From Laburnicola sp. R22_1 (taxonomy: Eukaryota; Ascomycota; Dothideomycetes; Pleosporales; Didymosphaeriaceae), in the NCBI GenBank assembly GCA_014281115.1, contig JACONQ010000006.1, positions 248,001 to 312,000 on the forward strand: DNA of 64,000 nucleotides, read 5' to 3'. Numbering within the stretch: the first letter of the stretch is position 1; every line of letters starts with the position of its first letter. Shown piece after piece: positions 11,664 through 22,804 of this stretch. The notes beneath the pieces are model-generated. The model had not been told where the DNA came from, did no database searches, and saw only the letters and a program-made list of their open reading frames with translations. The position numbers were made by a program, and so were the translations under genes.

Positions 11664-12784
11664 CACAGACAGCAGCGCTACCATTCCATTCTATTCATGC
11701 TGTAGAAAACATATCTTCTCTCAACGTGCACGCATAGAAACCCCGCCCAACCAGCTGCCTCGCACATACCCAACCTACTGTACCTCTCCTCTCCTCTCCT
11801 CTCAGCTCTACACTCCCCCCCCGTACACCCAACCCAAGCCCATCCAAGCTGAAATCCACACCCATACGCATGGTACCTAACCTAAACCACCTACGCCCAC
11901 CCACCCCACATATTTCCTTCGTTCGCTTACACGACTTACACGCCTAGAACAATGCTTACATACTTAGTACATGTATCTATCTATCTAGTCATGCAACTAC
12001 ACATGTACATGCCCACTCATGGCATGGCTAACACCATAGCCTAGGGAATGCGATTCCTGCTTTGGACATGGCTAGTTGGGTAGATATGGGTGGCCGTGAT
12101 GTAGATAGATAAGCGAGATGCATGCGTGTAAAAGCGTGTTTAGTAATAGATGGATGAATGGATAGATAGATAGATAGATAGAGGTATGATATATGTCTAT
12201 AGTTGTGTGTATGCATGTATGACGGTGTATATACAACTGAAGTCAAGAATCCATCTATACCCTAGGAAACAACAAGAAAACATATTCCCAATCACAGTCC
12301 AATCTCCAAAAGAAAAAGAAAAACCTGCCAACGAACAGACACAGACACACACCAGTCCATGTCCGCACGTCCACACATCGCTTATACGACCACCCAATCC
12401 CACCGTAGAAAAAAGACGCCAACGCCTTAGTACAAAACACCAACGCCAACGCCAACGCTAAACAAACACACCATGCTATATCGCCGTCGGTACCAAAGAA
12501 AGGTACGAAAGAACCCAAACTAATAAGGCTTATACTTTTGATCCCAGGGGGATAGCTTGACCAGCACGCAGAACCCACAAGCAAGCAAGCCAGGAAAGAA
12601 ACCAGACGGCAAAACCCGACGGAAAGTGTGCGAAGCGGAAAGGACATGTATTTACGATAACGAAGGCGGTGGCGAGAAAGACAGCGCAAGAGGAAGCGAG
12701 TGGGGTATCGTTGAAGGAAAGACTTTTACTCCATGTCGAAAAGGGATGATGAAGCGCCGGCGTGCTACCGTTCGGGAAATGCAA

Positions 12785-13663
12785 TTATCGGCTCATCAGC
12801 TTGTGTTGGATCTGAGTCAGAGACGGGTCTTCGGCGAGCCATTTGCCCTGTGAGGCATCCTGAGCGCGTAGCGTGTTGTCGACGTGTGTGTCGGTGATGG
12901 CGAGGAGTTCCTGAGGGACTGCATTAGTAGAGGATTCTCAATGGCTATGGACGCTGAAATGTAACGGGGAGAGGACAGAGTAGAAGTCTGGATTGACGTA
13001 CTAAGCGCAGGGTGCTGTCGACTGCCTGGAGGGCCGTCAAATGGCTCGCGTTCGGCCGTTGTCCTCGCAAGATGCTGTTTCGCGCCGTCATCCACCTCTG
13101 CCCTGCATGAGCTCGCAGATATGCTCTTTGGCATTGGAAGCGGCGAACTGCAGCATCGGTGATGATCCTATCTCGGACATCAGCCTCGCACTTTGTTGCC
13201 TTCCATCACGTAATCTGTCCATCCATTCTTTCCAGATCATGTACTCAGACAGGGCACCAAGACAGGACAGATTGACAGAGGAGGAGTGCACTCACGCCTT
13301 CAATTGTTGTTTCTCGCGCTCCGGGTCACCACCGGGTGCCCCGCTGCTGGCGGCGAAAGGCGTTGCGAGGATGGTCTGGGCTTCGCTTGTGCATTGACGG
13401 AGCAGTGAATAGCCCTCGAGATAGTATTCCTCTGCCGCAGGGGAGGCGCGTAGTTGGCTGAGGTAGTACTGGAGATTGCGGAAGTCGCCCATGATCTCCG
13501 TGATGCGAATGGCGCGCGCATCGTTTACTGTGAGGCAATTGATTTAGTAAGCATGCTCAATTGGGAGTGCGTTTGATGATCTAGTAGGAATGGATGGAAG
13601 TATGGAACGGAACTTGAATGAAAGTAGGCTGGAGTAGGGGGTAGGCTTACGACCGTCTGACAT
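12785..13663 (-). CDS. Small four-exon protein, function unknown
   Basis: Four exons keep frame: 13663-13651, 13527-13296, 13125-13002 and 12910-12785, giving 164 residues beginning MSDGLNDARAIRITEIMG. The donors are GTAAGC, GTGAGT and GTACGT; the third exon uses a CAAAG acceptor, the weakest boundary, chosen because it alone joins QQLKA to AYLRAHAGQRWMTARN in frame. The protein looks helical throughout, with conserved-looking patches FRNLQYYLSQLR near the start and DTHVDNTLRAQDASQGKW near the end. Its layout suggests a small subunit of a larger complex, but I do not recognise the family and assign no function. The first exon codes for just four residues and one base. Confidence 0.65.
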
Positions 13664-14650
13664 GGTGGAGTGAATTGAAGATGGCGAAAGGTTGAAAAGA
13701 GTGGTATAAGGAAAGAATGAAAGTGAGGATGCTGATATGAGGCTTGACTGGTGTAGATGTCTAGTCGAAGGCAGCGTGGCGACCGTTATATAACGAAGCT
13801 CAACGGTGGTTCAAGTGTAGTCGCAAGGCACGTAGGCTGCTCCCGCCGCCAGTGCTTGCCGAGCGATCCACATTGAGACCTGAGCAATGCTCCAGCTGGC
13901 TGTGCTGCAACCATTCAGCATCGCAAGGGACTGAAAGGCGTTACGATAAGGTCTAAGAGTAGCATCCAGGGAAGGAGTTGGAGAGATCCGACAGCTAGGC
14001 GTCGGCTTCAAGCAAAACGACACGACACCGACGTCGACTCCAGCTGTCATGGTACACTTGCAAACAGTTAGCTGGACCTGCCCGTGGTATTCAGCGCTGC
14101 CTGAGGCGCCACATCGCCGGGACAGGACTAGCGGCGCTGCTTATTCGGCAAGGCTCAAAAGCCAAGCTGTGCGTTGCAGCCGCATCGGAGGCGGCGATTG
14201 GCTTGCATCCTAAATTAGGCGGTGCGGCTTTGGCGGACTCGATGCTGAGTGTGAACCGAACGGCGAGGCTTGGGAACTCCGGCAGAGCCTCTGCCGAAGC
14301 GTTCATCCATCGTCGAGTGTCAGCCACACGCGGCTGTGCTGGCCCTGCCGGCCACTGAGATGACGTCGCGCCATGTGTTCCTGCGTGGGAGCAGCTGGAG
14401 TGAGAATGAAGGCTGTCATTGACGTGAGGCTAGTAGATACACACCGCACAAAGTCACGGCTGAAGAGCCCACCTCATCCCGCCCCGCCACATTACAGGCG
14501 CGCAGCACATGCAGACTGAGTCGTCTGGTGCTTGATACTGCGCGCTCCGGCTCGCCGACTGGCGTATCAGAAATCCTCCGTGTTTCCGTGCTACCTGCTG
14601 GCTCGCCGCCATCGGTTCCGCCCATCGACCCAAGTCCCCGGTGACGGGTC
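13664..14650. other. Gene-free stretch
   Basis: Just under 1 kb separates this small gene from the proteasome gene's stop codon. Nothing with coding character, no RNA gene and no repeat longer than a few bases was seen. GTTATATAACG near 13789 is palindromic and could serve as the TATA element of the minus-strand gene. Confidence 0.5.
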
Positions 14651-15639
14651 TCAGTCCTTATCCGCAATCGACTGCAGACGTTCATCGATTTCTTCCTCGG
14701 TCAAGGCCCTGAATTGGGGCTCCGAGCCCTCCTCGCCGTTGGCTTTGGGACCCCCGACGATGCCCACCTCGAGCTCGCCCATTTTGAAGTCAACTGAAAG
14801 CACTGAGCTCAGTGCCGTGATACCAAGCTCGACCACTTCCTCCCAGCTACCCTCAGCATGGTCCTTGTTCTTGAGCTTCTTCTCCAGGAAATTGAGTGCC
14901 TCCTGCGTCTTCGGCCCTGACGCCGTGGCCTTGTAGCCGACATAATAGCCCGCGGGGTCGCACTTGTACAACTGGGGGCCAAATTCCGAGTCCAGCGAGA
15001 TGAGCGTGGTGGCTACGCCTAATGGTCGCATGTACGCCTGTCATCGTGTCAGTGCCGCCAGGTCTCCGTCTTCCGCTCTGTCGCAGCCCGACTTACCCGC
15101 TGGGTGTAGACCTGGCTGATGTTGGCTATCCGCTTGGCCAGCACATCGCAGGGCATCTCGTATCCAAACTTGTAGCGGAACTCAGCAGCCTCGCCGCGCG
15201 CCCGGCTCACAGAGGCTCTAGCGTCCGCTATCGACCCCGTCATGACGCAGCCCACCGACGGCGACAGCTTGAAGATGTGCGAGACGGACGTGGGCTCGAT
15301 CAGCTTGTCCTGTATAGAGCGTCAACCACTGTCCAAGACCCGGGCTAGGGTTGCAGAACATACGGGCACCTTCTTCTGCGAGATGACTACCGCGCAGCTC
15401 TTGCCCCGCACGCCCACCGATGTGATGTTCGCCGCCGTGATTGCCTTGAATGCATATTCTGGAGATGTCAGCAAGCCGAAGGGAGGCCGGAGGTGGGAGG
15501 CACCGCACCGACTTGGTATAGGCGGCCCTGGTCAGAGAAGATGGTGATGTGTCTGTCGTAGCCTGCGCTTCCTGGATGCAGAGAGCGCTGTTAGCAACGT
15601 CTATGCCGCAGCTGCTGGAGCTCACAACGCACCAGACAT
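14651..15639 (-). CDS. SCL1: 20S proteasome subunit alpha type 1 (Scl1/PSMA6 class)
   Basis: Five exons, 15639-15633, 15571-15509, 15458-15364, 15309-15097 and 15037-14651, join without frame error to 254 residues, the usual length. The alpha-subunit N-terminal signature is present ([19 protein letters not shown]), then [54 protein letters not shown] and [13 protein letters not shown]. These are diagnostic of alpha-1 (yeast Scl1) rather than other alpha subunits. It is a structural, non-catalytic subunit of the outer ring of the 20S core and part of the gated entry channel. The first exon is only seven bases long. It is divergent from the WKF gene, sharing a promoter region of about 390 bases. 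Confidence 0.96.
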
Positions 15640-16028
15640 GACGGCGGCGGCGGCGGGTCTTTTGTATTTAGGTGCCGGGGGTTGTTACTGCGTAGCTGGC
15701 GGGCAGGTCGAGGAAATTGGACGTAAGCAGCGGGCGGGAGCGGGCGAGCGTGTCGATGATGCCGGTCGTCCTGGTGCTGTTCTTACGCGTTGCGGAAGCC
15801 TGGAGCTGTCTCTGTCGCGGCCACGGCGATCGCCGGCTGTGGCAGGTGCGATTGGCCCGCGCCACACTAGCGCCACCTTGGCATCGTCCAAAAAATTCTG
15901 TCTGTCGCCTCTCATTTGGCCTGTCGATACATGACAACAGCTACACCGGCACGACGAGCTGATTCGGGCGTGAGCGATGGAAAGACGCCGAGGCATACTG
16001 TAGAAATCTCGCCTTTTTCTCTTCCAAC

Positions 16029-17850
16029 ATGGTACAACCTGGCGTGCGGATTCCCGCATGGAAGCGGCTGGGCCTGAAGCTCAAAGATGCCGGCCAATCT
16101 GCAGAGCCTGCCTCCAGCGGGCATCAAGTCGACCAACTTCACCATGTCCAGCCCTCTGTTGAGCCGGACAGCACCTGGGAGAAGACCCATGGTTCTACTC
16201 AAATTACGCCAGACAGGACCCAGCTTGGCAAGCGCAAACACCAAGCTGATGCAGCTGAAGCAGAGGGTGAATCTGTCAAAAAGACCAAGCACTTCCTGGG
16301 ACATAGTGATCCCGACGGACACGCCGTAGCTGCTCTGCAAGGAGCCAATGGGTCGATAGAATCTGCACCCAGTAAAGTTCCTCCGTCTGATCAATCTCAG
16401 CCAAAAGGGGATCCAAACTACCGGAAGAAAAAAGGCGACCCAAACTACAGGAACAAGAAAGGATCGAAAAAGGATCGAAATGGCCGAAAGGCGCCACACG
16501 CAAGCAGCGCTCAGGAAACTGGCCAGGTGCCGCCCGTACCAAGTCAGGCTACTTTAAGCAGCGCTCGAACGCCATCTCTCTCACCTGGAGAGGCAGACTC
16601 GGGCTCGAACAGAGCAACTTTACTTGTTTCTGCCGAGACCGACATCCCCTCCTCGCCCTCGTTTGCAACACCACAGAAGCTGGTCAAGGAGAGTAGCAGC
16701 ATTACTCCAAGCTTATCCCCACCAAAGACCGACCGACGCAAATCAGTAACATTCACACCCGATACCAAAACAAAAGACGGGAACAGTGCCTCCAGTCTGT
16801 TCAAAAAGTGGGTAGCAGAGCAGAAGGGGCCAAGTGTCGACTTCTCTTCCGCTGAGGTTGCACAGTTCGCGGCACCTCCGAAGGTCCATATTGCAAATAG
16901 TAATCCTTCTTCCAATAACACGGTTAGTAACCTTTTCCACTCCCACTTGTCTACACGTCAGGGTGCTAGCAAAGACGGTCGATCTCCTGCCCCTGCAGAT
17001 CAGTGAAGCAACACGGTTTCTGTCTTGATACAATACTTGCCAACGACTGCAGGACATGCTGAACACAGACTGACACGCATTCCAGGATTCCGTCGACAAG
17101 ACTCCGCCTAAGGGCAAGAAGAAGGACCCATCGCGGTACCTCAACTACCTCACCCAATACCACAAGGACCGAGCAGATTGGAAGTTCAACAAAGCAATAC
17201 AGAACGACGTTCTAGAAAACTCGCTTAACATCTTCCGAATTCCAGAAGAACATTCAGAGGCACTTCTAGAGTACGTGCGAGGCCTGAAGGGTGCCGGGGT
17301 CATCGATAGATTGAGGGAACGGTGCACGAATGTTATCACAGAAATCGACCAGGCAGGCGAAAACGAAGACGATACTATGGACGCGCCCGAGGAGCGCCAG
17401 GCAATACAAGATGCAGCTCTTCAAGAACGACTAGCCAAAGAACGGAAAAGGAGACGGGTGGAAGGCGATGTTGAAAACATGCTGGGCCATCCTTATACGG
17501 AAGGATACATTCGACGCTTAAAGCGACACCGTGCAGAAGCGTTACTGACCGCCTTGAAGCTTGCCGCGCCTGTATCGACCCCACAAACCGGACTTGGTGG
17601 TGCCAAGAAAAACGGATCATCCGAATCTGCAAAATCTCTGCTTTCCCAGAGCAACCCCCGTGTACACAAGAGCAGGACGGATATTTCGAGCGACGAAAGC
17701 AGCGATAGCAGCGATAGCAGTAGCGAGGACAGCCCCAGCTCGGAGGAAGACAGCAGCGGGAACAGCTCAGATTCGCGAACCAGCAGCGACAGCTCAGATT
17801 CTGAAGAGAGCGGTGACGAGAGTTCCAGCAGTGATAGTGAGAGCGATTGA
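16029..17850 (+). CDS. WKF-domain protein (C7orf50-like), probably nucleolar
   Basis: Exons 16029-16922 and 17086-17850 give 552 residues. The first two-thirds are low complexity, with a duplicated GDPNYR-KKK motif, basic runs typical of nucleolar targeting and SP/TP sites. The conserved part begins in exon 2: YLNYLTQYHKDRADWKFNKAIQN continues to SLNIFRIPEE and EYVRGLKG, the WKF domain named after its Trp-Lys-Phe. A basic ERKRRR stretch follows, and the tail is a Ser/Asp/Glu repeat ending at SESD. Human C7orf50 and its fungal relatives are associated with ribosome biogenesis; that role is inferred from the family, not from this sequence. The intron is 163 bases (donor GTTAGT, acceptor CAG). 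Confidence 0.88.
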
Positions 17851-18065
17851 AATCACCCACACGTCGCCACCGCTGGGCAGTTGATACCAGCCTACGTGTT
17901 ACTCCTTATCTAGCTAGACTTGCGGACTTCGGACTCTCGCGTTTTGGACGAGCGAAGATTTCTCATCAAGAAGCACCAGAGCTCGTGTGTCTCCAGGATC
18001 GTAGAAGCGAAGAGCAGCTTTCCGATTTTACCTTAGTGCGATCGTCATCGGCTACCCCGTGACCA

Positions 18066-18102
18066 TTTCTCCACCTCGTAACCGTTTCTCCACCTCGTAA
18101 CC
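18066..18102. repeat. Two-copy 18-bp tandem repeat
   Basis: TTTCTCCACCTCGTAACC is present at 18066-18083 and 18085-18102, one base apart, in the leader of the F-box gene about 105 bases before its start codon. Confidence 0.9.
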
Positions 18103-18206
18103 TTGGACAAATGCACCCCGCTCACTATTTACATGCACGCGCTCCTGCCTTTGCCGCTCCTGTCTCTGCTCTCAGTCTGTCCCAAGTCAGTTTTTATTCC
18201 GAAACA

Positions 18207-19469
18207 ATGCTGCTATTGTTGCCTACCGAGCTTGTTGAACACATTACTGACCATCTTGACGTTGACTCCTTCCGCTCTTTTCGGTTAGTCGCCTCTTCGC
18301 TTACACAGCAGTCGCTCCACCAGTTTAACCACCGCTTCTTCCGCACGCAGACAGTTGCTTGGACGTCCGAGAGCCTAGACAAACTGACCCGGCTTACCTC
18401 CCACCCCTACTTCGGACGAAGCCTTCGGTATTTAGTGGTTGATGCTACCCCACGTTTCGCGATCCGGTTGTGGGAGTTGGAGAAGGGAATCATCGAGGCC
18501 GATTTGCAACAAGACCAGGAAAGACGAAATGAGGTACAGGCACTCTACAGCGAGGTCGAATCTCGGTTCGAAAAGATCACAAAGTTCTGGAATGAAAGCC
18601 GGTATGACCGCAAGACGCTCGTCTCGGCATTTGAGCACTTGGGAAGACTACAGTCCATTAATTTTGCTTACGAAGGCATGAAGAAGAACTTTCTTCTTTT
18701 TGCACGTCGATACTGCGAGAGCAGTCAGAATGAGATGAGCAGACCTGTCATTTCCACCTTGGCGGCCGTTGCAATGTCCAAGCTTATCGTTCAGACCATC
18801 ACCATCGATTCGCAAAGGCGATATGGTGCAGTGAGCGTTGGCCGTCTGGAGGGATTGTCGCCGCTACTCTCGAGATTCGACGATCTCTTTCTGGGCTTGA
18901 AGGTCCTGAAACTCAACATTCGTGACTGGAGATCTCCAGACGACGGATTCGAGATGCCGGCTGGAAAAGCCCCCTTCCTGGTTCGATTCCTCTCCAAGAT
19001 GAGAAATCTCAAATCACTGGACCTGTCGTGCTTCAGCAGCTTGGAAGAAAACATCCTTGCGGACATGGCAGTATACTGCAAATACCCACGTTTGGAATAC
19101 TGCAAACTGCACCTCTTCCAAATCACTGACGTGGATGCACTGTTCCGTTTTCTTGAAACCGCCCACGGCTCGCTCAAATATCTAGCAGTCAGCCAATCTG
19201 TACTCAGAGATCGGAATGCGGACTGGAGCCAGGTCATGCTCCGCATTGCCACCGAGCTTCGCTTGGAGTATTTGGAGCTCGGCGATTTATTTACGAGGTT
19301 TGGAGCGAGAGTCGGTTTCGATGGGACTATGCGACGGACGCTCGTGCTTGAGGAACCGGATTTGCAAGATGAATTGAGGAGGAGGGCTGACAGTCTCACC
19401 AGTGGCAATTGGGGCCCAGCCTGGCACTTAGCTGCAGTTGCCTATCCGTTCATTGGGTTGCACACGTGA
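18207..19469 (+). CDS. F-box protein with leucine-rich C-terminal region
   Basis: This is a single-exon gene of 421 residues. I chose the Met at 18207 because MLLLLPTELVEHITDHLD is the canonical start of a fungal F-box; the open frame extends 32 codons further upstream without motif. The F-box covers about residues 5-45 (DSFRSFRLVASSL). The rest contains leucine-spaced segments such as LKVLKLNIRD, MRNLKSLDLSCFSS and RLEYCKLHLFQITD, compatible with degenerate leucine-rich repeats that would bind a substrate. As an F-box protein it would link a target to the SCF ubiquitin ligase through Skp1; the target is unknown. Confidence 0.88.
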   Translation: MLLLLPTELVEHITDHLDVDSFRSFRLVASSLTQQSLHQFNHRFFRTQTVAWTSESLDKLTRLTSHPYFGRSLRYLVVDATPRFAIRLWELEKGIIEADLQQDQERRNEVQALYSEVESRFEKITKFWNESRYDRKTLVSAFEHLGRLQSINFAYEGMKKNFLLFARRYCESSQNEMSRPVISTLAAVAMSKLIVQTITIDSQRRYGAVSVGRLEGLSPLLSRFDDLFLGLKVLKLNIRDWRSPDDGFEMPAGKAPFLVRFLSKMRNLKSLDLSCFSSLEENILADMAVYCKYPRLEYCKLHLFQITDVDALFRFLETAHGSLKYLAVSQSVLRDRNADWSQVMLRIATELRLEYLELGDLFTRFGARVGFDGTMRRTLVLEEPDLQDELRRRADSLTSGNWGPAWHLAAVAYPFIGLHT

Positions 19470-21001
19470 CCCCATGGTCAGAGTTGCGATTGTGGGGTGT
19501 GATGTGCGAGCTGCCCCGCATTATCAGCCAAACAGCAAGATGGTGACGGAGAATTCTCAAGGAAGCTAGTGCGTGTGCTGTCAGTACCACAGACTCCGGC
19601 GACCGGTCCACGAAAGTAAGGCTTATTGCCCAGCTGTCGACCAAGCCGCCTTGCCTTACTGTATTACTCAGATGATAGGAACGCCAAGGAGTTCATGGAT
19701 CGAATGTGACGGTGTATTGAAGATCTTCGTCGTGTTAAGATTCTAACCAAGGTCGAATCCGCACCATACACAGAGAGGAGTAAAACAGGAGGCACTAAAA
19801 CCCAGTACCTAGCACACAGTGTTGTGACGGTGTATATTATGAGGATTATGCAGGTGTAAGAATCCGAGGAATTTGATTGGGCGCGCGGAAGCTTTAACGC
19901 AACGATTTTCATTCCACTTCAATAACAGTCTTGAACTTGAGCTTCCGGCTCTTTGTTGAGGAGCACTATGCGGGCTTTTGCGCTTAAGAGAAAGATCAAG
20001 GAGTGCTTTTAGGATTGGCGTCAAGGGGATAGCATAGTAAGCATACACAATCGCCTCCTATGGCGGGTTTAAATTCGCAGCGAACTGGCAGTGCTTCTGT
20101 AGCGTCAGGAGAGCAGGATTCTCCCCACACGGAATCCATCGATGTGCTAGCTTACAAGCAAAAGCGCTGATCACACCCGGGCTAGGGACTACAATGGTCA
20201 CGGGGTGATATCGAATGTGCGATGCTAGTAAGGTACGGAAGATTGACAACTGTGGAGAAGATAGACTAATAACGCTCCATAAATATATACGAGACCCAAG
20301 CAGACTGATTCACTTTGTCTACCTATAGGCATCACGATTCCCATTTCCCCGGATTTTCTACGGAAGATATTTCGACCGCTTCGCCGGAGAAATTGTGCAA
20401 CACTGACCACCAAGCAACTTGACAGGCCCTGCATATTACACCACCGACTCTCAAGCGTACAATAACACCGCATGCTCGCTCTGGACCGCGCTGCAATCCC
20501 TGCTAACGACGTTGTCGAAAAGTGGATTTCTGAGTGGTGGAGCTCGGTCCTTCCGCCGAAGATCGAAACGAAACATGGAAATCCGCCCAACGGCGAGGCA
20601 AGGCCAAGCCGCTAAGCCCTATTCCTGTGAGGTGTTGCTTGCCTCTTTCAGGTCCTTTTTTATATCCAGGGTGGAGCTAAGTGTTTGAGCCAAGATGATT
20701 GTATTATCTGGCTAGGTGAGAATTGGTCTTCTTGGGGGAAACGGGTGGCCAATCCTCGAAAGTGTCTTGGCTGTGGGAGTGGGGGAGACGGGGATCAGAC
20801 GATTGGGGAGTGGTTCCGTCAGTGGGAGTATGGCTTGGTGGAGCGCGGTCTTGGAGGTGTGTTGTTATGGGAAAGAGGGGAGCTCATGATGCGTATAAAG
20901 AGTTGGTTCATTTCCCCCCACCGCTCTGCTTCTTCACCATCGCTTTGACGGACTTGTCCTACTGCACATTCAATACATCATAGCCTAGGTCGCACGCAAC
21001 A
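19470..21001. other. Intergenic, contains family A repeat copy 3
   Basis: No gene is supported across 1.5 kb. The family A short element is at 19705-19835. TATAAA at 20894-20899, about 105 bases before the pectate lyase start codon, is a likely TATA box and is followed by a CT-rich leader, a common fungal promoter arrangement. Confidence 0.5.
19705..19835 (-). repeat. Short retroposed repeat, family A, copy 3, with 13-bp direct repeats
   Basis: TGTGACGGTGTAT is at 19705-19717 and 19823-19835, enclosing a 105-base insert (19718-19822). Read on the minus strand, the insert ends with the same 36-base segment as copy 1 apart from one substitution, and extends a further 69 bases upstream. It is the longest copy. 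All three copies share exactly the same end, next to a direct repeat beginning AT, and differ in length at the other end. Confidence 0.8.
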
Positions 21002-21770
21002 ATGAAGGCAGCTACTCAGCTTCTTGGCCTGTTGGCTCTGCTCCCTGCCGCGCTGGCTTGCAACGCTTATACAGGCGGTGTTCCCAAAGCCACAACCACC
21101 AAGACGAACCCCAGGGTCATCGAAGTCAAGGCGGGTCAGGTGTACGACGGAGGATGGGCGAGGTTTGACCGCGGTTCCGGCGCATGCAAGGAACAGCAGG
21201 AGGGTGGCACGTACCCTATCCCATTATTGAAAGACAACGTGAAGCAATACTTACACACCTACAGGCGATGCCGACGCAGTATTCCTCCTCCGTTCCGGCG
21301 CGACGCTCCGCAACGCCATCATCGGCAAGAACCAAGCCGAAGGCGTGCACTGCGACGGACCCTGCACGCTCGAATTTGTATGGTTCGAAGACGTCTGCGA
21401 AGACGCCATCACCGTCAAGAACGACCGACCGGGACAACAGACGTGGATCATCGGCGGCGGCGCGTACCACGCCAGCGACAAGGTGGTGCAGCACAACGGG
21501 TGCGGCACCGTCAACATTATCAACTTCTACGTTCAGAACTACGGCAAGCTGTACAGGAGTTGTGGAAATTGCCGTTCCCAGTGCAAGCGGAACGTGTATA
21601 TTGAGGGTGTGGATGCGCGCAATGGAGGCGAGTTGGCGGGGATTAATAGGAACTATGGGGATACGGCGACGATTAGGAACGCGTGCTATACGACTAAGAC
21701 GCCCTGCCAGATGTACAATGGGTGCGCTGGTGGGTGTGAGCCCAAGAAGGCGGGGACGTGCAGCGGGTAG
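21002..21770 (+). CDS. Secreted pectate lyase, polysaccharide lyase family 3
   Basis: Exons 21002-21203 and 21265-21770 give 235 residues. The donor is the GTGGCA that splits the Gly codon after KEQQE, because only this choice yields [37 protein letters not shown] is a signal peptide. The PL3 fold is indicated by [31 protein letters not shown], the right-handed beta-helix Asn/Gly ladder ([19 protein letters not shown]) and many cysteines, including [13 protein letters not shown]3 enzymes cleave de-esterified polygalacturonate by calcium-dependent beta-elimination outside the cell. The length matches single-domain family members, with no cellulose-binding module. It implies a lifestyle involving plant cell walls. 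Confidence 0.93.
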
Positions 21771-22804
21771 GTGGTAGTATGGGTTGGATATTTTGTGTGC
21801 TGTTTCTTGATGAGTATGAGTTTGGCTTTGGGTTATGTGGTATATACTTTACCTACGTCACTATCAAATCGATCAACGATGACTGTCTCGAAAACATGCT
21901 CTTCGCGTTCGTTTTTTTTTCGTACTTTGGCTATTGAATCTTGGTTGTGCTGTTAAGTCTCATAATCTGTAAAAGGTTGAGTTGACTATCCGCGGATATG
22001 AATGAATGAAAACATTCTCTGCGATGCATTAGGGTTTGTTACACATAACGAAGTGGGAAAGCACTCACCTAGACCGACAGAATTGTTTAATATGTAATGC
22101 CCAGTCAGTCTCTGATGCAATTCAGAGTGGGGGTATCGCATTTTTCTCTGCCTGTCGAGAATATCTGCACGCTGGTCTAAAGGCGGGAGGCTTTTAAAAT
22201 ACTACAGCAGACTGCGAGATGGAACTATTAGCCGATGCACAGGAGCAGGAGCACCTGTTGTGTCTTCTCAAGCGCGCCGCTAGGCCTGAAGCGGACCTCG
22301 GCATCCCCCCTGCCAATTATTGATACGATGCGTCCCAACCGCCACCAAGCTGCATTGCAACTATATTTGCTTTCTTCTTCACTCTTTGTTTCACACTTAT
22401 TCGCGCTGCCCATTCTTCTGCATTGCTATTTACGTTTGTTGAACGTTCAGAAGACGATTGCGCATTCGCCTGGCAAACTGCGGCAGCCAAAAGACCTGGC
22501 GTGACATCCTGGCTACATAGCCACGCTACACTCTCCATCGCCTGTTTTCATCGCCTCGCTTTCATCGCCCTCTGCTTTTGACAGTTCCTGAAACGCGCCG
22601 CAAATTTTCTCATACGAGCACGACGTCTGCGAGTGGCGGGGGCTCTAGTGTAGCGATCCGGTCGAACGCCTTCGTGCGCATCGGTTCGCGCAACCATTGT
22701 CGTCGTGTTATATAGTCGACCTGGCCGCTTGTTCCCCCTCCCTGATTTCATCCTTTCAGCACGAGTGGGCTCGGGCGCTACCACAATAGCTTGCCGTGAG
22801 TATC
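21771..22804. other. Gene-free stretch
   Basis: About 1 kb between the pectate lyase stop and the next start. No gene, RNA or repeat is evident. Terminator-like T-rich sequence follows the lyase stop within 150 bases (TTTTTTTT near 21911). Confidence 0.45.

Larger units (their letters stand above)
10706..12784. other. Intergenic, repeat-rich
   Basis: No gene is supported. The region contains the 16-bp tandem array at 11359-11486, the family B retroposed insertion at 11544-11663, and GATA/TCTA microsatellites near 11972-11986 and 12160-12182. Open frames over the tandem array, such as a Leu-Pro-Ser-Phe repeat on the minus strand, only reflect the repeat period. Confidence 0.5.

Noticed and set aside
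19718..19760. T-arm-like GGTCGAATCCGCACCA in family A copy 3, suggesting a tRNA-derived SINE
   Set aside because: The box B is one T short, no convincing box A exists, and the other two copies stop before this region.
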